64,000 nucleotides of DNA. It comes from Ostrinia nubilalis (Eukaryota; Arthropoda; Insecta; Lepidoptera; Crambidae). The stretch is taken from positions 4,164,001 to 4,228,000 of the forward strand of contig NC_087095.1 of the NCBI RefSeq assembly GCF_963855985.1. The letters run 5' to 3'. Below are positions 39,968 through 51,300 of this stretch, piece after piece; the first letter of the stretch is position 1, and each line of letters starts with the position of its first letter. The position numbers and the translations under genes are program-made. Under the pieces are notes generated by a model. The model was not told the DNA's origin, did no database searches, and saw nothing but the letters and a program-made list of their open reading frames with translations.

Positions 39968-40894
39968 ATGCGAAAGTATTTTGTTTACATGATGGTCATG
40001 TCCCGTGCTGCAATTTATTCTGCGCAAGACACGTCAGCTTTAAAACGAGCTTTGAGCCTCATAGCAGACTCGGACAAAAGTACCATTTTTTACAGTATAT
40101 AATTTATTTATATTAATTTATCAGTCTTTCCTACCTCTTCACTGTTTAACAATCATTGTTATCAACTATTTAATATAATAAATAAATTGTTATTTATTTG
40201 TATATAAATACATTTTGTGTATGGTCACTAAAAACATTTACAATATACCTAATTACTTACTGGAATTATTCTATCCTTCCAATTTATTTTAACATTGTTT
40301 GTTAATTTTATAGAGCTCAAAAAACCTGTACCGCCAGTATCTTTGACACAATTTTCAACAAATAATCAAACCCTAAATAAAATGGTTGATCCCAAAAGAG
40401 TTGTAGGCTATGAGGACATGTTGAAGGTTATTCACCAGCCTGAGAAAGTGATCATAGATGTCCGCAATCCTGATGAAGTTAACGAAACTGGAAAAATACC
40501 TTCGAGTATCAACATTCCATGTAATGTTTGAATTTGATCAAGGTTTACATTATGTAACATTTGTAAAATAGTATTCACTTATTCCCTTTTACTTTTCCAG
40601 TACATACTGTCCAGGATGTATTAACTAGCATGTCCGATGAACAGTTCAAGCAGCAATACCAACGCAACAAGCCATCATCATCCGATGAGCTCATATTTTA
40701 TTGTAGATCTGGCCGTAGATCAACAGAAGCTTTGGATAAAGCTTTGAAACTTGGATACGCAAAGTATTACTCTCCATACTCATTATTATCAAAGTTTTAC
40801 TAAATTATTTTCAATTTAAACTTACTTATTTTTATTTTACAGCTCTAAAACATATCTGGGAAGTTGGAATGATTGGTCCAGCAGACAAAAATGA
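39968..40894 (+). CDS. Single-domain rhodanese (sulfurtransferase) protein A
   Basis: Exons 39968-40079 (tentative), 40314-40520, 40601-40763, 40843-40894; about 177 residues. Seen: rhodanese start VIIDVRNPDEVNETGKIP, active-site loop FYCRSGRRS with catalytic Cys141, and the C-terminal YLGSWNDW typical of the family. Known: rhodaneses move sulfane sulfur via a Cys persulfide; small single-domain forms are related to Drosophila Hsp67Bb/CG4456 and human TSTD1. The first exon is inferred: it starts with an ATG, may encode a mitochondrial-type leader (MRKYFVYMMVMSRAAIYSAQ), and has a weak donor (AAAA|GTACCA) with the right phase. Exon 2 onward is secure. Its 3' end faces the paralogue. Confidence 0.88.
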
Positions 40895-40957
40895 GGCTGT
40901 GTTGTTGTGCAATAAAATCGTGATGTATAGTACATTGTTTCTGCATAATATTTCTGT

Positions 40958-40963
40958 AATAAA
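40958..40963 (+). promoter_or_regulatory. Poly(A) signal of rhodanese gene A
   Basis: AATAAA 64 bp after the stop codon, a normal distance. Confidence 0.55.
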
Positions 40964-41095
40964 TTTCTGGTTATATTACACTATTGTTATCTTTGTATTC
41001 AATAGAGCTGTTTGCAATATTTATTATACACGTCTATAGGTAAGTAGGTACCTACTAATGAAATTATGTTGCACCAAGGTTGAAACATAAAATTC

Positions 41096-41101
41096 TTTAT
41101 T
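41096..41101 (-). promoter_or_regulatory. Poly(A) signal of rhodanese gene B
   Basis: AATAAA on the minus strand about 130 bp after the stop codon; only about 130 bp separate the two convergent signals. Confidence 0.5.
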
Positions 41102-41229
41102 AGCAAAGGTATAAACTGATCATAAAATATATAATAATAAGCAAAGTTAACATTTCATAGTATCTGACAATGACTAGGGATATTCAATGTCCAAAGCTAC
41201 AGCTAAATCTTATGCCATTGATATTTGTA

Positions 41230-42087
41230 TTACTGCGACTTAGTTGCCCAATCGGTCCAACTGCCAAGATAGTTTTTAACACTGAAAAGAAAAAAAAGTT
41301 ATTAAAATAATGTTAACATTTACAATGGTTTTATATTTCTCCAAAATGTTTAAAAACTACTTATAACTTACTTTTTATATCCTGCATTGATGGCATTATG
41401 CTGGGCCTTTCCAGATCTTTTTCCAATCATGCAGTAAAAAATGATCTGTGTGTCTTCAGATGGTTTTGGTCTCTTGTATCTTTGTTCAAAGTCCTTATCT
41501 GGCATTGTGCAAAGCACTGATGTGACGTCACCCACTACAATATTTTATAAACATTATTTTGATGATAAAGATGTTTTATCTGGGCTTTGTATGTTATTAT
41601 GACATAAAAAATGATATAATAGAATGGTAGCCCCATCAAGCTTTGATACTAGCATTTATCCTTATCCCAAATATAGAACTGTTTATTTATATGCAAAGTA
41701 ATTATGTTATAAAATGAAACTTACATGGAATGTTGATGCTGCTGGGAATCTTCCCGTGCTCTTTTACTTCATCTGGTTCTCTAACGTCTACAATTAAAAT
41801 ACTACTATCTGAAGTAGCTTTCTTTACATAATCAAAGTCCACAGTCATGTCTTCTGGATTTGTTTGTAGGGAGTACAGACGATGGTTAAGATTCCATGTA
41901 AAAGCCGAATATTCTGTAAGAGATAACCAATTTATTAAAAATACTTTTCTAGTGAAATTTAAACGAAAAGTAGATAAAATTCCAACTTACTAATATTTGA
42001 GTTGATAACAGATTTTGAAGTAGCCGCTAACGTTTGCGTTAATCTTAGTGCGGGTATAATTCCGCGAAAAGCAAACCTTGGTAACAT
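41230..42087 (-). CDS. Single-domain rhodanese (sulfurtransferase) protein B
   Basis: Exons (minus) 42087-41991, 41913-41725, 41534-41372, 41281-41230; 166 residues. Seen: a basic, Ser/Thr-rich leader without acidic residues (MLPRFAFRGIIPALRLTQTL) that looks mitochondrial, ILIVDVREPDEVKEHGKIP, active-site loop FYCMIGKRS with Cys130, and a YLGSWTDW end. Exons 3 and 4 have exactly the same lengths (163 and 52 nt) and phases as in the neighbouring protein A gene, so the two arose by duplication with inversion and face each other tail to tail. The changed active-site loop (CMIGKR against CRSGRR) suggests different substrate preference; that is inference. Confidence 0.93.
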
Positions 42088-42341
42088 GATGTTTTTTATG
42101 CCTGCCTTGAATACTGTTTACTTAGATTAATAAAACCTAGATAGATAGTCAGTGCACGAAAGGTGAGGCAGTTTTTAGGGAGCCGGCACGGCTCACCCGT
42201 AAACGTCACATGAACTGTCAAAGTGAAAAATTGGTAAACACGTCCGACGAATTTTAATTAATTAAAACGGTTTGTGCTGTGAAAGGGTGTCTAAAATACA
42301 CCAGAAAAACGAAAGAAAGTGACCAGTGTTACATTTCATAA
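42088..42341. promoter_or_regulatory. Shared promoter of rhodanese B (minus) and AMOT (plus) with AMOT 5' UTR exon
   Basis: The interval between the rhodanese B start codon and a strong donor TAA|GTAAGT at 42341/42342. The stretch up to 42341 is the likely non-coding first exon of AMOT. Its last base A would join TG at 43851 to make the ATG start codon. Confidence 0.5.
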
Positions 42342-45300
42342 GTAAGTACTACAATTCGACGCGTATTTTGCTTGAATTTGGCTTTCAAAAATTAAATACG
42401 GGAATGATACCAGTAAGAAGAAAATTTATTTCCCAATTGTTCGCCGTACAAATACACTTCCTTTTTTTATGAAATCGAGACTTTTAAGTCGATTTATCTT
42501 ATTGTTATTAGGTAGGTACTTTGAATTCAATAAATAAGTAAGTACATGACGCGTTTTGTTTTTGTTAATTATAAAATAATTAAAAACGTATTAAAAATTT
42601 CCCTACTTTCGGGAAAATCGCCTTCACTGTCTACACTCCCCAACAAAATTGACACTAATGACATAAGATTTTTGCCTCACTCTTGACGAAGCGTTTGTAT
42701 GAAGACTATCCATCTAGGTTTTATTAATCTAAGACTGTTTAATATTCCTCGAACTTTATGCAAAAAATTAAATCTTCCCACAAAACAAAATGGGAAAGAT
42801 TGATTTTTGAATGACAGACAGACAAATCACAAAACTGACAGATACGGTGAAAATTATTTGACCGAGTGGTTGGGTTAGTCGTATTGAGTATTGGGTTAGT
42901 CAGGATGGTAGCTCATATTATAGCTCACTTGTCGCACTGATATCAATTGGCAGTTTTGTAGACATCCAAGACAAAATATTTAAAAAAAAAATAAAAAAGT
43001 TAAAAAAAGTATACATCCATCATCCATCAAAAAAGTCAACCAGAAGAATTATTAGCAATTTTTCAATGTTTTTATAGAATAGGAAATGTGATACATCAAT
43101 AATTTGATTACCTATTCGTTTCCATTAACTCCTGTTACATTGTAAGTAAGGATTATGTACAAATAATCCATCAAAATACCCATGAATCCCTCGTTCATGA
43201 TTGCTTCAATGATGTCAAGACATAACATGCATTAAATTTGTTTGAATCCTGTAATAAAATGCTTGGTTTTGTCTTGTACATTTCTATTAAATGTGTCAAT
43301 GCTTGTTTTAAATTTTCAGATGTGTAAAACTTTAACACAGGAACATCTATTATTGAGACATCAATGTGAGATGATTTCGTGTTGAGATCTGTCAGCAGAC
43401 CAATATCAATAATGGGATCCATGCGACCTACTGGGAGGTTTCTATCCTTCACCAACAACATTCAAAGAACACAGAAACAATCTGGTATGTGTCCTATTTA
43501 TTTGTAGTTGTGGTCAAGTTAAACCACATTCCATTGCTATGAATCATGTTGCAATGCAGTGCCCTTGTTAGACATCCTTGTTGCACACTGTGCAATACTT
43601 TGGAATTTGCATGCTTATTGCATTATTGTGTTGAAAAATTTGATGGTTACAATGTCTAGTCAAGTATAGCAGTTCATAATTTATGGATGATATAAAGCTA
43701 TTTTACAATAAACGTTGTTAAAATTGAATTGAATGCCTGTCTCATGCAAGCCATGCAATATGTGTTAATATTAGCTTATGTAAACCTTCACCTGCTTTCT
43801 CCCTTAAAGTTAGGCTTATGTTTTAAAACATTTTCCTTTTCTTATTACAGTGCCTAGTGGATTTCCACAAAGCTTATCTGGCAGTGAGACTGATGTTTCT
43901 ACGTCCAATGAAAATCTGTCTAGAGAAGAGCGGTATGTGGTGCGCCACACAGCCCGCGTGGAGCCCCAAGGGCAGGAGAACCAGAGTGAATCCAACAGCA
44001 GTAATAATAACAATCGAAACTCTTTGAAGGTGCCATGCATAAATTTAATTTCAGCGAATTTTATGAAGTAAAATAAAATGACAAAAAATTTTGAACACCT
44101 TTCATAGATGAAGTTGTTGTCTCAATTTTTTAAGTTGCTGTGTCTGATACTAATGTTGTATATGCATGAACAGATTTTTTTTTGTATATTAAATGAATTT
44201 TGCAGAACATGATTAGATTGATTGCCATTTGAATATGGAGGACTAAATTGAGCGTTAATATTTGTAGGAAAGTAACAGCAGCAATAGAAATTCACTCAAA
44301 GACTCTGTTGGTGGAGGCAACAGTAACAGGAGCTCTCTAGATGTATCATCTTCATCATACAACACACTTATCATCCACAACCAGGATGATTCCTGGCCTC
44401 CTCGACCCACTCCAATTCGGTTAGTATACCTTAACACATTTTATTAAGTAAAGTTTATTCTAAAGTCACTAAAGACTATTGGTACTACTAGGGAATATCT
44501 AATTGCTATCTATTTGACAGTAAAATATTGTATTTATATGTAATTTTATGAAGTTATTGAAAAACTAATTTTTTAGGCCATGAAAGTATGTAGTATTTTA
44601 ATAATATTGCCATTCAGTAGCCTATTAAGCAATATCAATCTAATATTTAGAATTATTGTAGAGAACACGAACGAACAAGCAGTGAAGTGAAACACAACCC
44701 CACTCAGTCTTCTCCGTACCACACACTCAAGAAGAGCGAGGTTGGGAAGAAGCCCAGTGGTATTCCGTTGCCCAAAATGCACAAGGAGCAATCGGTGACT
44801 ACGACAGCAAATTATATCGACATTGGGGGACAGCGGATATACACCAGCCCTCCTGATCATGGAGTTCAGGTAAGTTTGGTAGAGGTTACTGAAGATAAAT
44901 AAATACATGATAATGTGTGTATATTCATAGAACTGATGCTCAGTAATTGCATCAACTTAGAAACTCCTCAAAATAAAATAGTAATTGCATACCCAATAGG
45001 GACCAGTAGGTCTCATATTATTTATTTGCTTTAAGGTTTTACAATAAATTGTTGAGCATGCAGATTGCAGAACTTAAAGATATACTGTCATCTTCTCTGA
45101 TTCTTCATTTCATTTCTTCTAATTAAATAAATGCTAGGCGCAATAAGGATTACTGTGTTGGCACCAGTAGTAGCCACTGTAGAGAAAGATCTTGTCGCTC
45201 GTTAATCGCTAACAGCGCTTTTACATTAGGGCGTTAGTAGCGCGACAGCAGCGCGGCAGCGGCGTTTTTGTAATGTGAAGGGAGGCATCAGCTGTCACAT

Positions 45301-48300
45301 AGTATGGAATTTTCGGCAGCGCGTCGGCCGCGCGTTTGTTGCGCTACTAAGGGTGACATCAGACGGACTGCATCGCAGCTACCTGTGGCTGTGATGGCGG
45401 CCTAAATCGCCTAATGTGAAAGCGACCTAAGACAGTAGCGCCAACTGATAAGTACCATTTTTTAATGCCAACATTTAAGAAAAAAACCTTTTTCTGTAAC
45501 ATGTAGGAAATAACCGAGATCCCAGACGACTTCCTAAACCAGTCGTCGGTGCTCAAACACCTGGCGAAGGAGGTGGCGCAGTCGCCGAGCCCGCGCGGGC
45601 CCACGCCGCCCGCGTCACCGCGCGCGCCTCCGCAGAAGCCTAAGGGCAAAGCCTCTAAAGCTAAGCTGAGCAAGGAGAAGCTTAACTTGTCGAGGTCCCA
45701 ACCCGATCTGACTAGGTGAGTTACTTATGATCATTTCAGCTATAGGACGTCCACTGCTGAATGTAGGCTTCCCCCAATGATTTCCAGACTGGCTGGTTGC
45801 TACCGGCCTGTATCCAGCGCCTTCCTGCTACCTTTATGAGGTCGTCATTATTACAGAGCACCATTCAAAACTCTATTCAATCTCTGTCAGATTCTGATAT
45901 GTTTAACCAATCAGAAGCTTCAATCCATGCTTGAATCAAGTTTAAAACAAGGGCACATCATTCTACGCCCCTTTGTTAATTATACAGTTAGATATTAATT
46001 ACATAGTACAAGCTTTGCTTAGTTTGGGACTAGAGGCGCAGTGTAAAATGTCCAAGGATATTTATTTATATTATTTGCTTGGAAATCAATAAATAGTCAA
46101 TTGAATTGGCAACCAAATGTCTCATTAAAATACAAACATATTGGCATAAAAAGGAAAATTCGCATTCCGCATAAACGTTTTTTTTTTGTAACGTAGCAGT
46201 TAGCAGCAACTGCTTCGTGCTTTTGATCTATCAGTAAATTCGAAACGCATGCAGAGGGAAGTAACATTCTGACCCACAATGTTTCCCAGTGTGGGCGTTC
46301 GCGCGGTCCCCGGCGGATCTGAATCAAGCGGCTGGTGCAGCGGCGGCGAGGGCTCGGCCGAGGAGCCCGACGATGCCTTCGCTGCAGTACTAGACGCCCT
46401 CGCGGCAGAGAACCACCAGCTCAAGCGACAGCTGGCCGACGCGTGCGAGCGGGTCGCCAAGACCACCAAGGTATGTGGTCATGACCATTAAGTCATTTCA
46501 GGTTCAGAGTCCAGCGGCGCCGAGGGTTCGGCCGAGGAGCCCGACGACGCCTTCGCTGCGGTACTTGACGCCTTCACTGCAGAGAACCACCAGCTCAAGC
46601 GACAGCTTCCCACCAAGGTATGTGGTCATGGCCATTAGATCCGGCTCAGAGTCCATAGGCTTGTCTAGTAGCGGCGAGGGCTCGGCCGAGGAGCCTGACG
46701 ACGCCTTCGCTGCAGTACTAGACGCGCTCGCGGCAGAGAACCACCAGCTCAAGCGACAGCTGGCCGACGCTTGCGAGCGGGTCGCCAAGACCACCAAGGT
46801 ATGTGGTCATGGCCATTAGATCCGGCTCATAGTCCATAGGCTGGTGTAGTAGCGGCTGAGGAGCTCGACGATGCCTTCGCTGCAGTACTAGACGCCCTTG
46901 CGGCTGAGAACCACCAGCTCAAGCGACAGCTGGCCGACGCTTGCGAGCGGGTCGCCAAGACCACCAAGGTATGTGGTCGTGGCCATTAGATCCGGCTCAT
47001 AGTCCATAGGCTGGTGTAGTAGCGGCTGAGGAGCCAGACGACCCCTTCGCTGCCCTATTGGACGCTCTTGCGGCAGAGAACCACCAGCTCAAGCGACAGC
47101 TGGCCGACGCTTGCGAGCGGGTCGCCAAGACCACCAAGGTATGTGGTCGTGGCCATTAGATCCGGCTCATAGTCCATAGGCTGGTGTAGTAGCGGCTGAG
47201 GAGCCAGACGACCCCTTCGCTGCCCTATTGGACGCTCTTGCGGCAGAGAACCACCAGCTCAAGCGACAGCTGGCCGACGCTTGCGAGCGGGTCGCCAAGA
47301 CCACCAAGGTATGTGGTCATGGCCATTAAGTCATTTCAGGTTCAGAGTCCAGCGGCGCCGAGGGCTCGGCCGAGGAGCCCGACGACGCCTTCGCTGCGGT
47401 ACTTGACGCCTTCACTGCAGAGAACCACCAGCTCAAGCGACAGCTGGCCACCAAGGTATGTGGTCATGGTCATTAGATCCGGCTCAGAGTCCATAGGCTT
47501 GTGTAGTAGCGGCTGAGGAGCCCGACGACGACGCCTTTGCCGCAGTATTTGATGCGCTCGCGGCAGAGAACCATCAGCTCAAGCGACAGCTGGCCGATAC
47601 TTGCGAGCGGGCGCCATGACCACCAAGGTATGTCATCATTACCATTAAACCTGTGATGGATAACAAGTGATGGAGTCCCGAAATAGCGTTATTAAATACG
47701 AAAAAAGCTATTTTTTTCATGTAATCCAGAATACTCACCATCTTCCTAAAAAACTGGATTAATTGAAGCTATGGTGAAGTCACATTTGATTCATCCATCA
47801 ACTGCCACTCAATTCACATTAAACATTCGCTCTCATTACTACAACATCTAGAGACCAAAGCTTTAACCTTGACGTGTCCTTTTATACTGTTGCAGCTGGA
47901 AGAAGAAGTCGAGAAAGTTCGCACCGCCCACGAGGAGCTAGTTGGCTCCTGCGAACGTCGGGAGCGCCTGGAGAGGGCCGCGCGCGTGCGACTGCAGGCC
48001 GACTGCCGCCGTCTACATGACCTCAACCGCGCGCTCAAGCAGCAGGTAACAAATACTAGCGGCCAGCCGCGACTTCATCATCATCATCATCATGTCAGCC
48101 ATAGGACGTCCACTGCTGAACATAGGCCTCCCCTAATGCTTTCCACGTTGATCGATTGGTAGCGGCCTGCGTCCAGCGCTTCCCTGCTACCTTTACGATG
48201 TCGTCGGTTCACCTTGTAGGTGGACGTCCCACGCTGCGCCTTCCGGTACGCGGTCTCCATTCCAGAACCTTGCTGCCCCATCGGCCGTCAGTTCTGAGTA

Positions 48301-51300
48301 CTATGTGCCCTGCCCATTGCCACTTCAGCTTGCTAATCCGTCGGGCTATGTCAGCGACTTTAGTTCGTTTACGGATTTCCTCATTTCTGATTCGATCTCG
48401 CAAAGAAACACCAAGCATAGCCCTCTCCATAGCATGCTGTGCAACTTTGAGCTTCTGTATAAGGCCTATAGTAAGAGGCCACGTTTCCGAGCCATAAGTT
48501 ATCACTGGTAACACACATTGATTGTAGACTTTCGTCTTCAGGCATTGGCCGCGACTTCGTACGCGTGAAAACATTATAGCACTTTCATTAAACTTCCAAC
48601 CCCTGTTTTACCCCCTTAAGGCAGGCGCGGATCCAGCCGTCAAAAAAGGTTGTGGGCACAGCCACCAAAAATGAGCAAAGTGAGAGTTGGATCACTACAT
48701 ACCCGGACATACATGCATGCCTATCGATCTTATCAATAGATCATAATTAAAACAAGCAAATTAGGGTTGTGGGCATGCCCACAGTGCCCACAACGGTGGA
48801 TCCGCGCCTGCCTTAAGGGTTGAATTTTGCAAAATCCCGTCTTAGTGAGCACCTACGTTCTAAAAGGAACCCCCATGCAAAATTTGAGACTCCTAGCACT
48901 TGTAATTTCTGTGTCAGTGACTTTTCGCTTTTATAAAAAGAAACTGGGGAAAGTCGCAGGCGCATTTGTTTGGAGAACCTCATAAAATGTTTCCACTGTT
49001 CATCTATTGATTCGCGCCCAAGAATGGATAATTTTTAGAAAGAAAATCACCACCTACAATGATATGACCCCAATCAAATAGGATACCCAGCATGTAACAT
49101 GGAGCTGGTGAAAGGCAGGCGCATTTGCAATGTTCATTTATTGGGCTGCGTCCCTATTTCTTATAAAAATCGCTGCCTGTACGGCCCCAACCGCGCGCAG
49201 TAGCAACAGGTAACGGAGAGCTAAGTCTGCGCAGGCGCATTTACTTTGAAAATAACACAACACTACCACATTGATACCACAATTTTTATCTATTTGTACC
49301 GCGTCCGTATTCCATCTAAAAATCAATCGTCTGTCTATCTTCAGGTGGATCTCCTGTCGCAAGGCGTGCGCGCCGAAGGCGACAGCAATGCTGAAGCGCT
49401 GCGCAAGGAGCTACAAAATAGAGAAATGCTCATCGCCCAGCTCATCACACAAAGTAAGCATCTAGAATCATTGCTCGAGAGATTGGAGCGTTAGATTGAG
49501 GCATCTGACAACATTTAGGCTGGGTTGCACCAAACGTCAAAAATCTGTCAAACTCCATACAAAAAGCACCGGTTATCGTTATAGTTCCGGTTCAAGTTAG
49601 GTGGTGCAATTCAGCCTCAATTTATAGCTGTAGCGCTTAAGCGCCCCTGCACACGACGCCGCCGCCTCGCCTTTGCACTGTTTATACGCGCCGCATGAAG
49701 CCCGCTGCCGCGCCGCCGCCGCGCCTTTACAATGTTCATACGCGCCGCCGCCGCCGGCGAAATTATGCTTTGACGGTGCGATTGCGGTGCGGCGGCGGCG
49801 TCGTGTGCAGGAGCGCTAATTGAGTCAGTCATCGATCAGTGCCTAAGGCATGGGGGCGGCACGGGAGTATTTTTTGTTACATAAAAATTTCAGTGAGACT
49901 TCAGATTTGTATGCTCTGTCACGTCATAATATGTCAAAATCACCCCTCCCGTGCCGCTCCTATATCCCAGGCACTGTCTCAGTTAAGCGTTAGATCTATA
50001 AAATATAGCACCTCTTACTATAGTCTGGTCTGCGAGCACGTAGAATTTTGTCCAATGACCCCAAGCTACCCATCCTCATCGCTCGCGCATAATTATGTTG
50101 CTATCGCGCTCGCACACACTGCGGGCGCCCGTCGCACAGTCGCGACAGCAATATAATTACGCGCGAGCGATAAGGATGGGTAGCTTGGGATCATTGGACA
50201 AAATTCTACGTGCTCACAGACCGGGCTTTAGTATATAACATTCCGAAAAGAGTACTTAATACTAGTGACGTATCCACCACAGACAAGGAGCTGGCGTGCG
50301 CGAAAGAGCGGCAAGAAATCGAAATGTCTGCGCAGCGGGCAACACTGCAGGAACAGCGCACGCACATCGACATCCTCGACACCGCGCTCACCAACGCGCA
50401 GGCCAACGTCGTACGCCTCGAGGACGAGGTACGAAACTATTCCCACCTCTAGTTCCCACAGCTGCAACTCCTGTGTAGCCTGTACCTCTAGCATGAACAA
50501 CTTTCGTCTTCGAATCGTTTGCGTATTCGACAAAATTCGATACTCAACTTTCGAATTAAACGATAATGTGACAATTTTGATTGTCAAAATAAGTTTCGTG
50601 CAACCATTTCTCATACTAAGTTCACTTTACGACACGTTTACAAGGGCTGTTGTAGTTTTCGTACTAAAAATTTCGTTCGGCGATTCGAATACGCAAACGA
50701 TTCAAACTCGAAAGTTTTTCGTGCTAGCCGTACAGGATCTACAGCTTGACCAGCAATAAAACCCAAACAGTGAAGGTTAAGTTTGTCCCGAGAGAATGTT
50801 AAACTGTCATTGGACCCGCAACGAAATTAATCAGAAGAATATAGGAGTTCGAAGTTAAGGTTAGATTTCCCTCCAGTACAAAGCGGATGACAGGTGACAA
50901 AGCAAAGGTTGTACACACACGTGTAGTGTACTGCTGGTAGGCAGGAGCGAGATGGCACGCTGCAGGAAAGAAAGAAACATTTTTATTTGGTCCAAAACAA
51001 TTATTAACAGGAGGCACTGTTTTACTCTAAATGCACTACTAGATAATGTCTACAATAGAAATTGTATCACAACGCGATGCTTTACTTGTCCCTGATTCTA
51101 GTATCCTTCGTATGTCAGATTTTTCAACAGAATAATTACTAATCTAGTGTCGTCACGCGAGCGGTTACGTGGAGCGCGTGATGGGCTTGCAGCGAGCGCT
51201 GGCGTCGTTGCAACAAGCGTCCGACCGTCGTGAGCACACCGAGAGGAAACTACGCGCGCAACTGGAGAAGGAGTTGCAGACTTTGAGGTAAGATCTTTAG

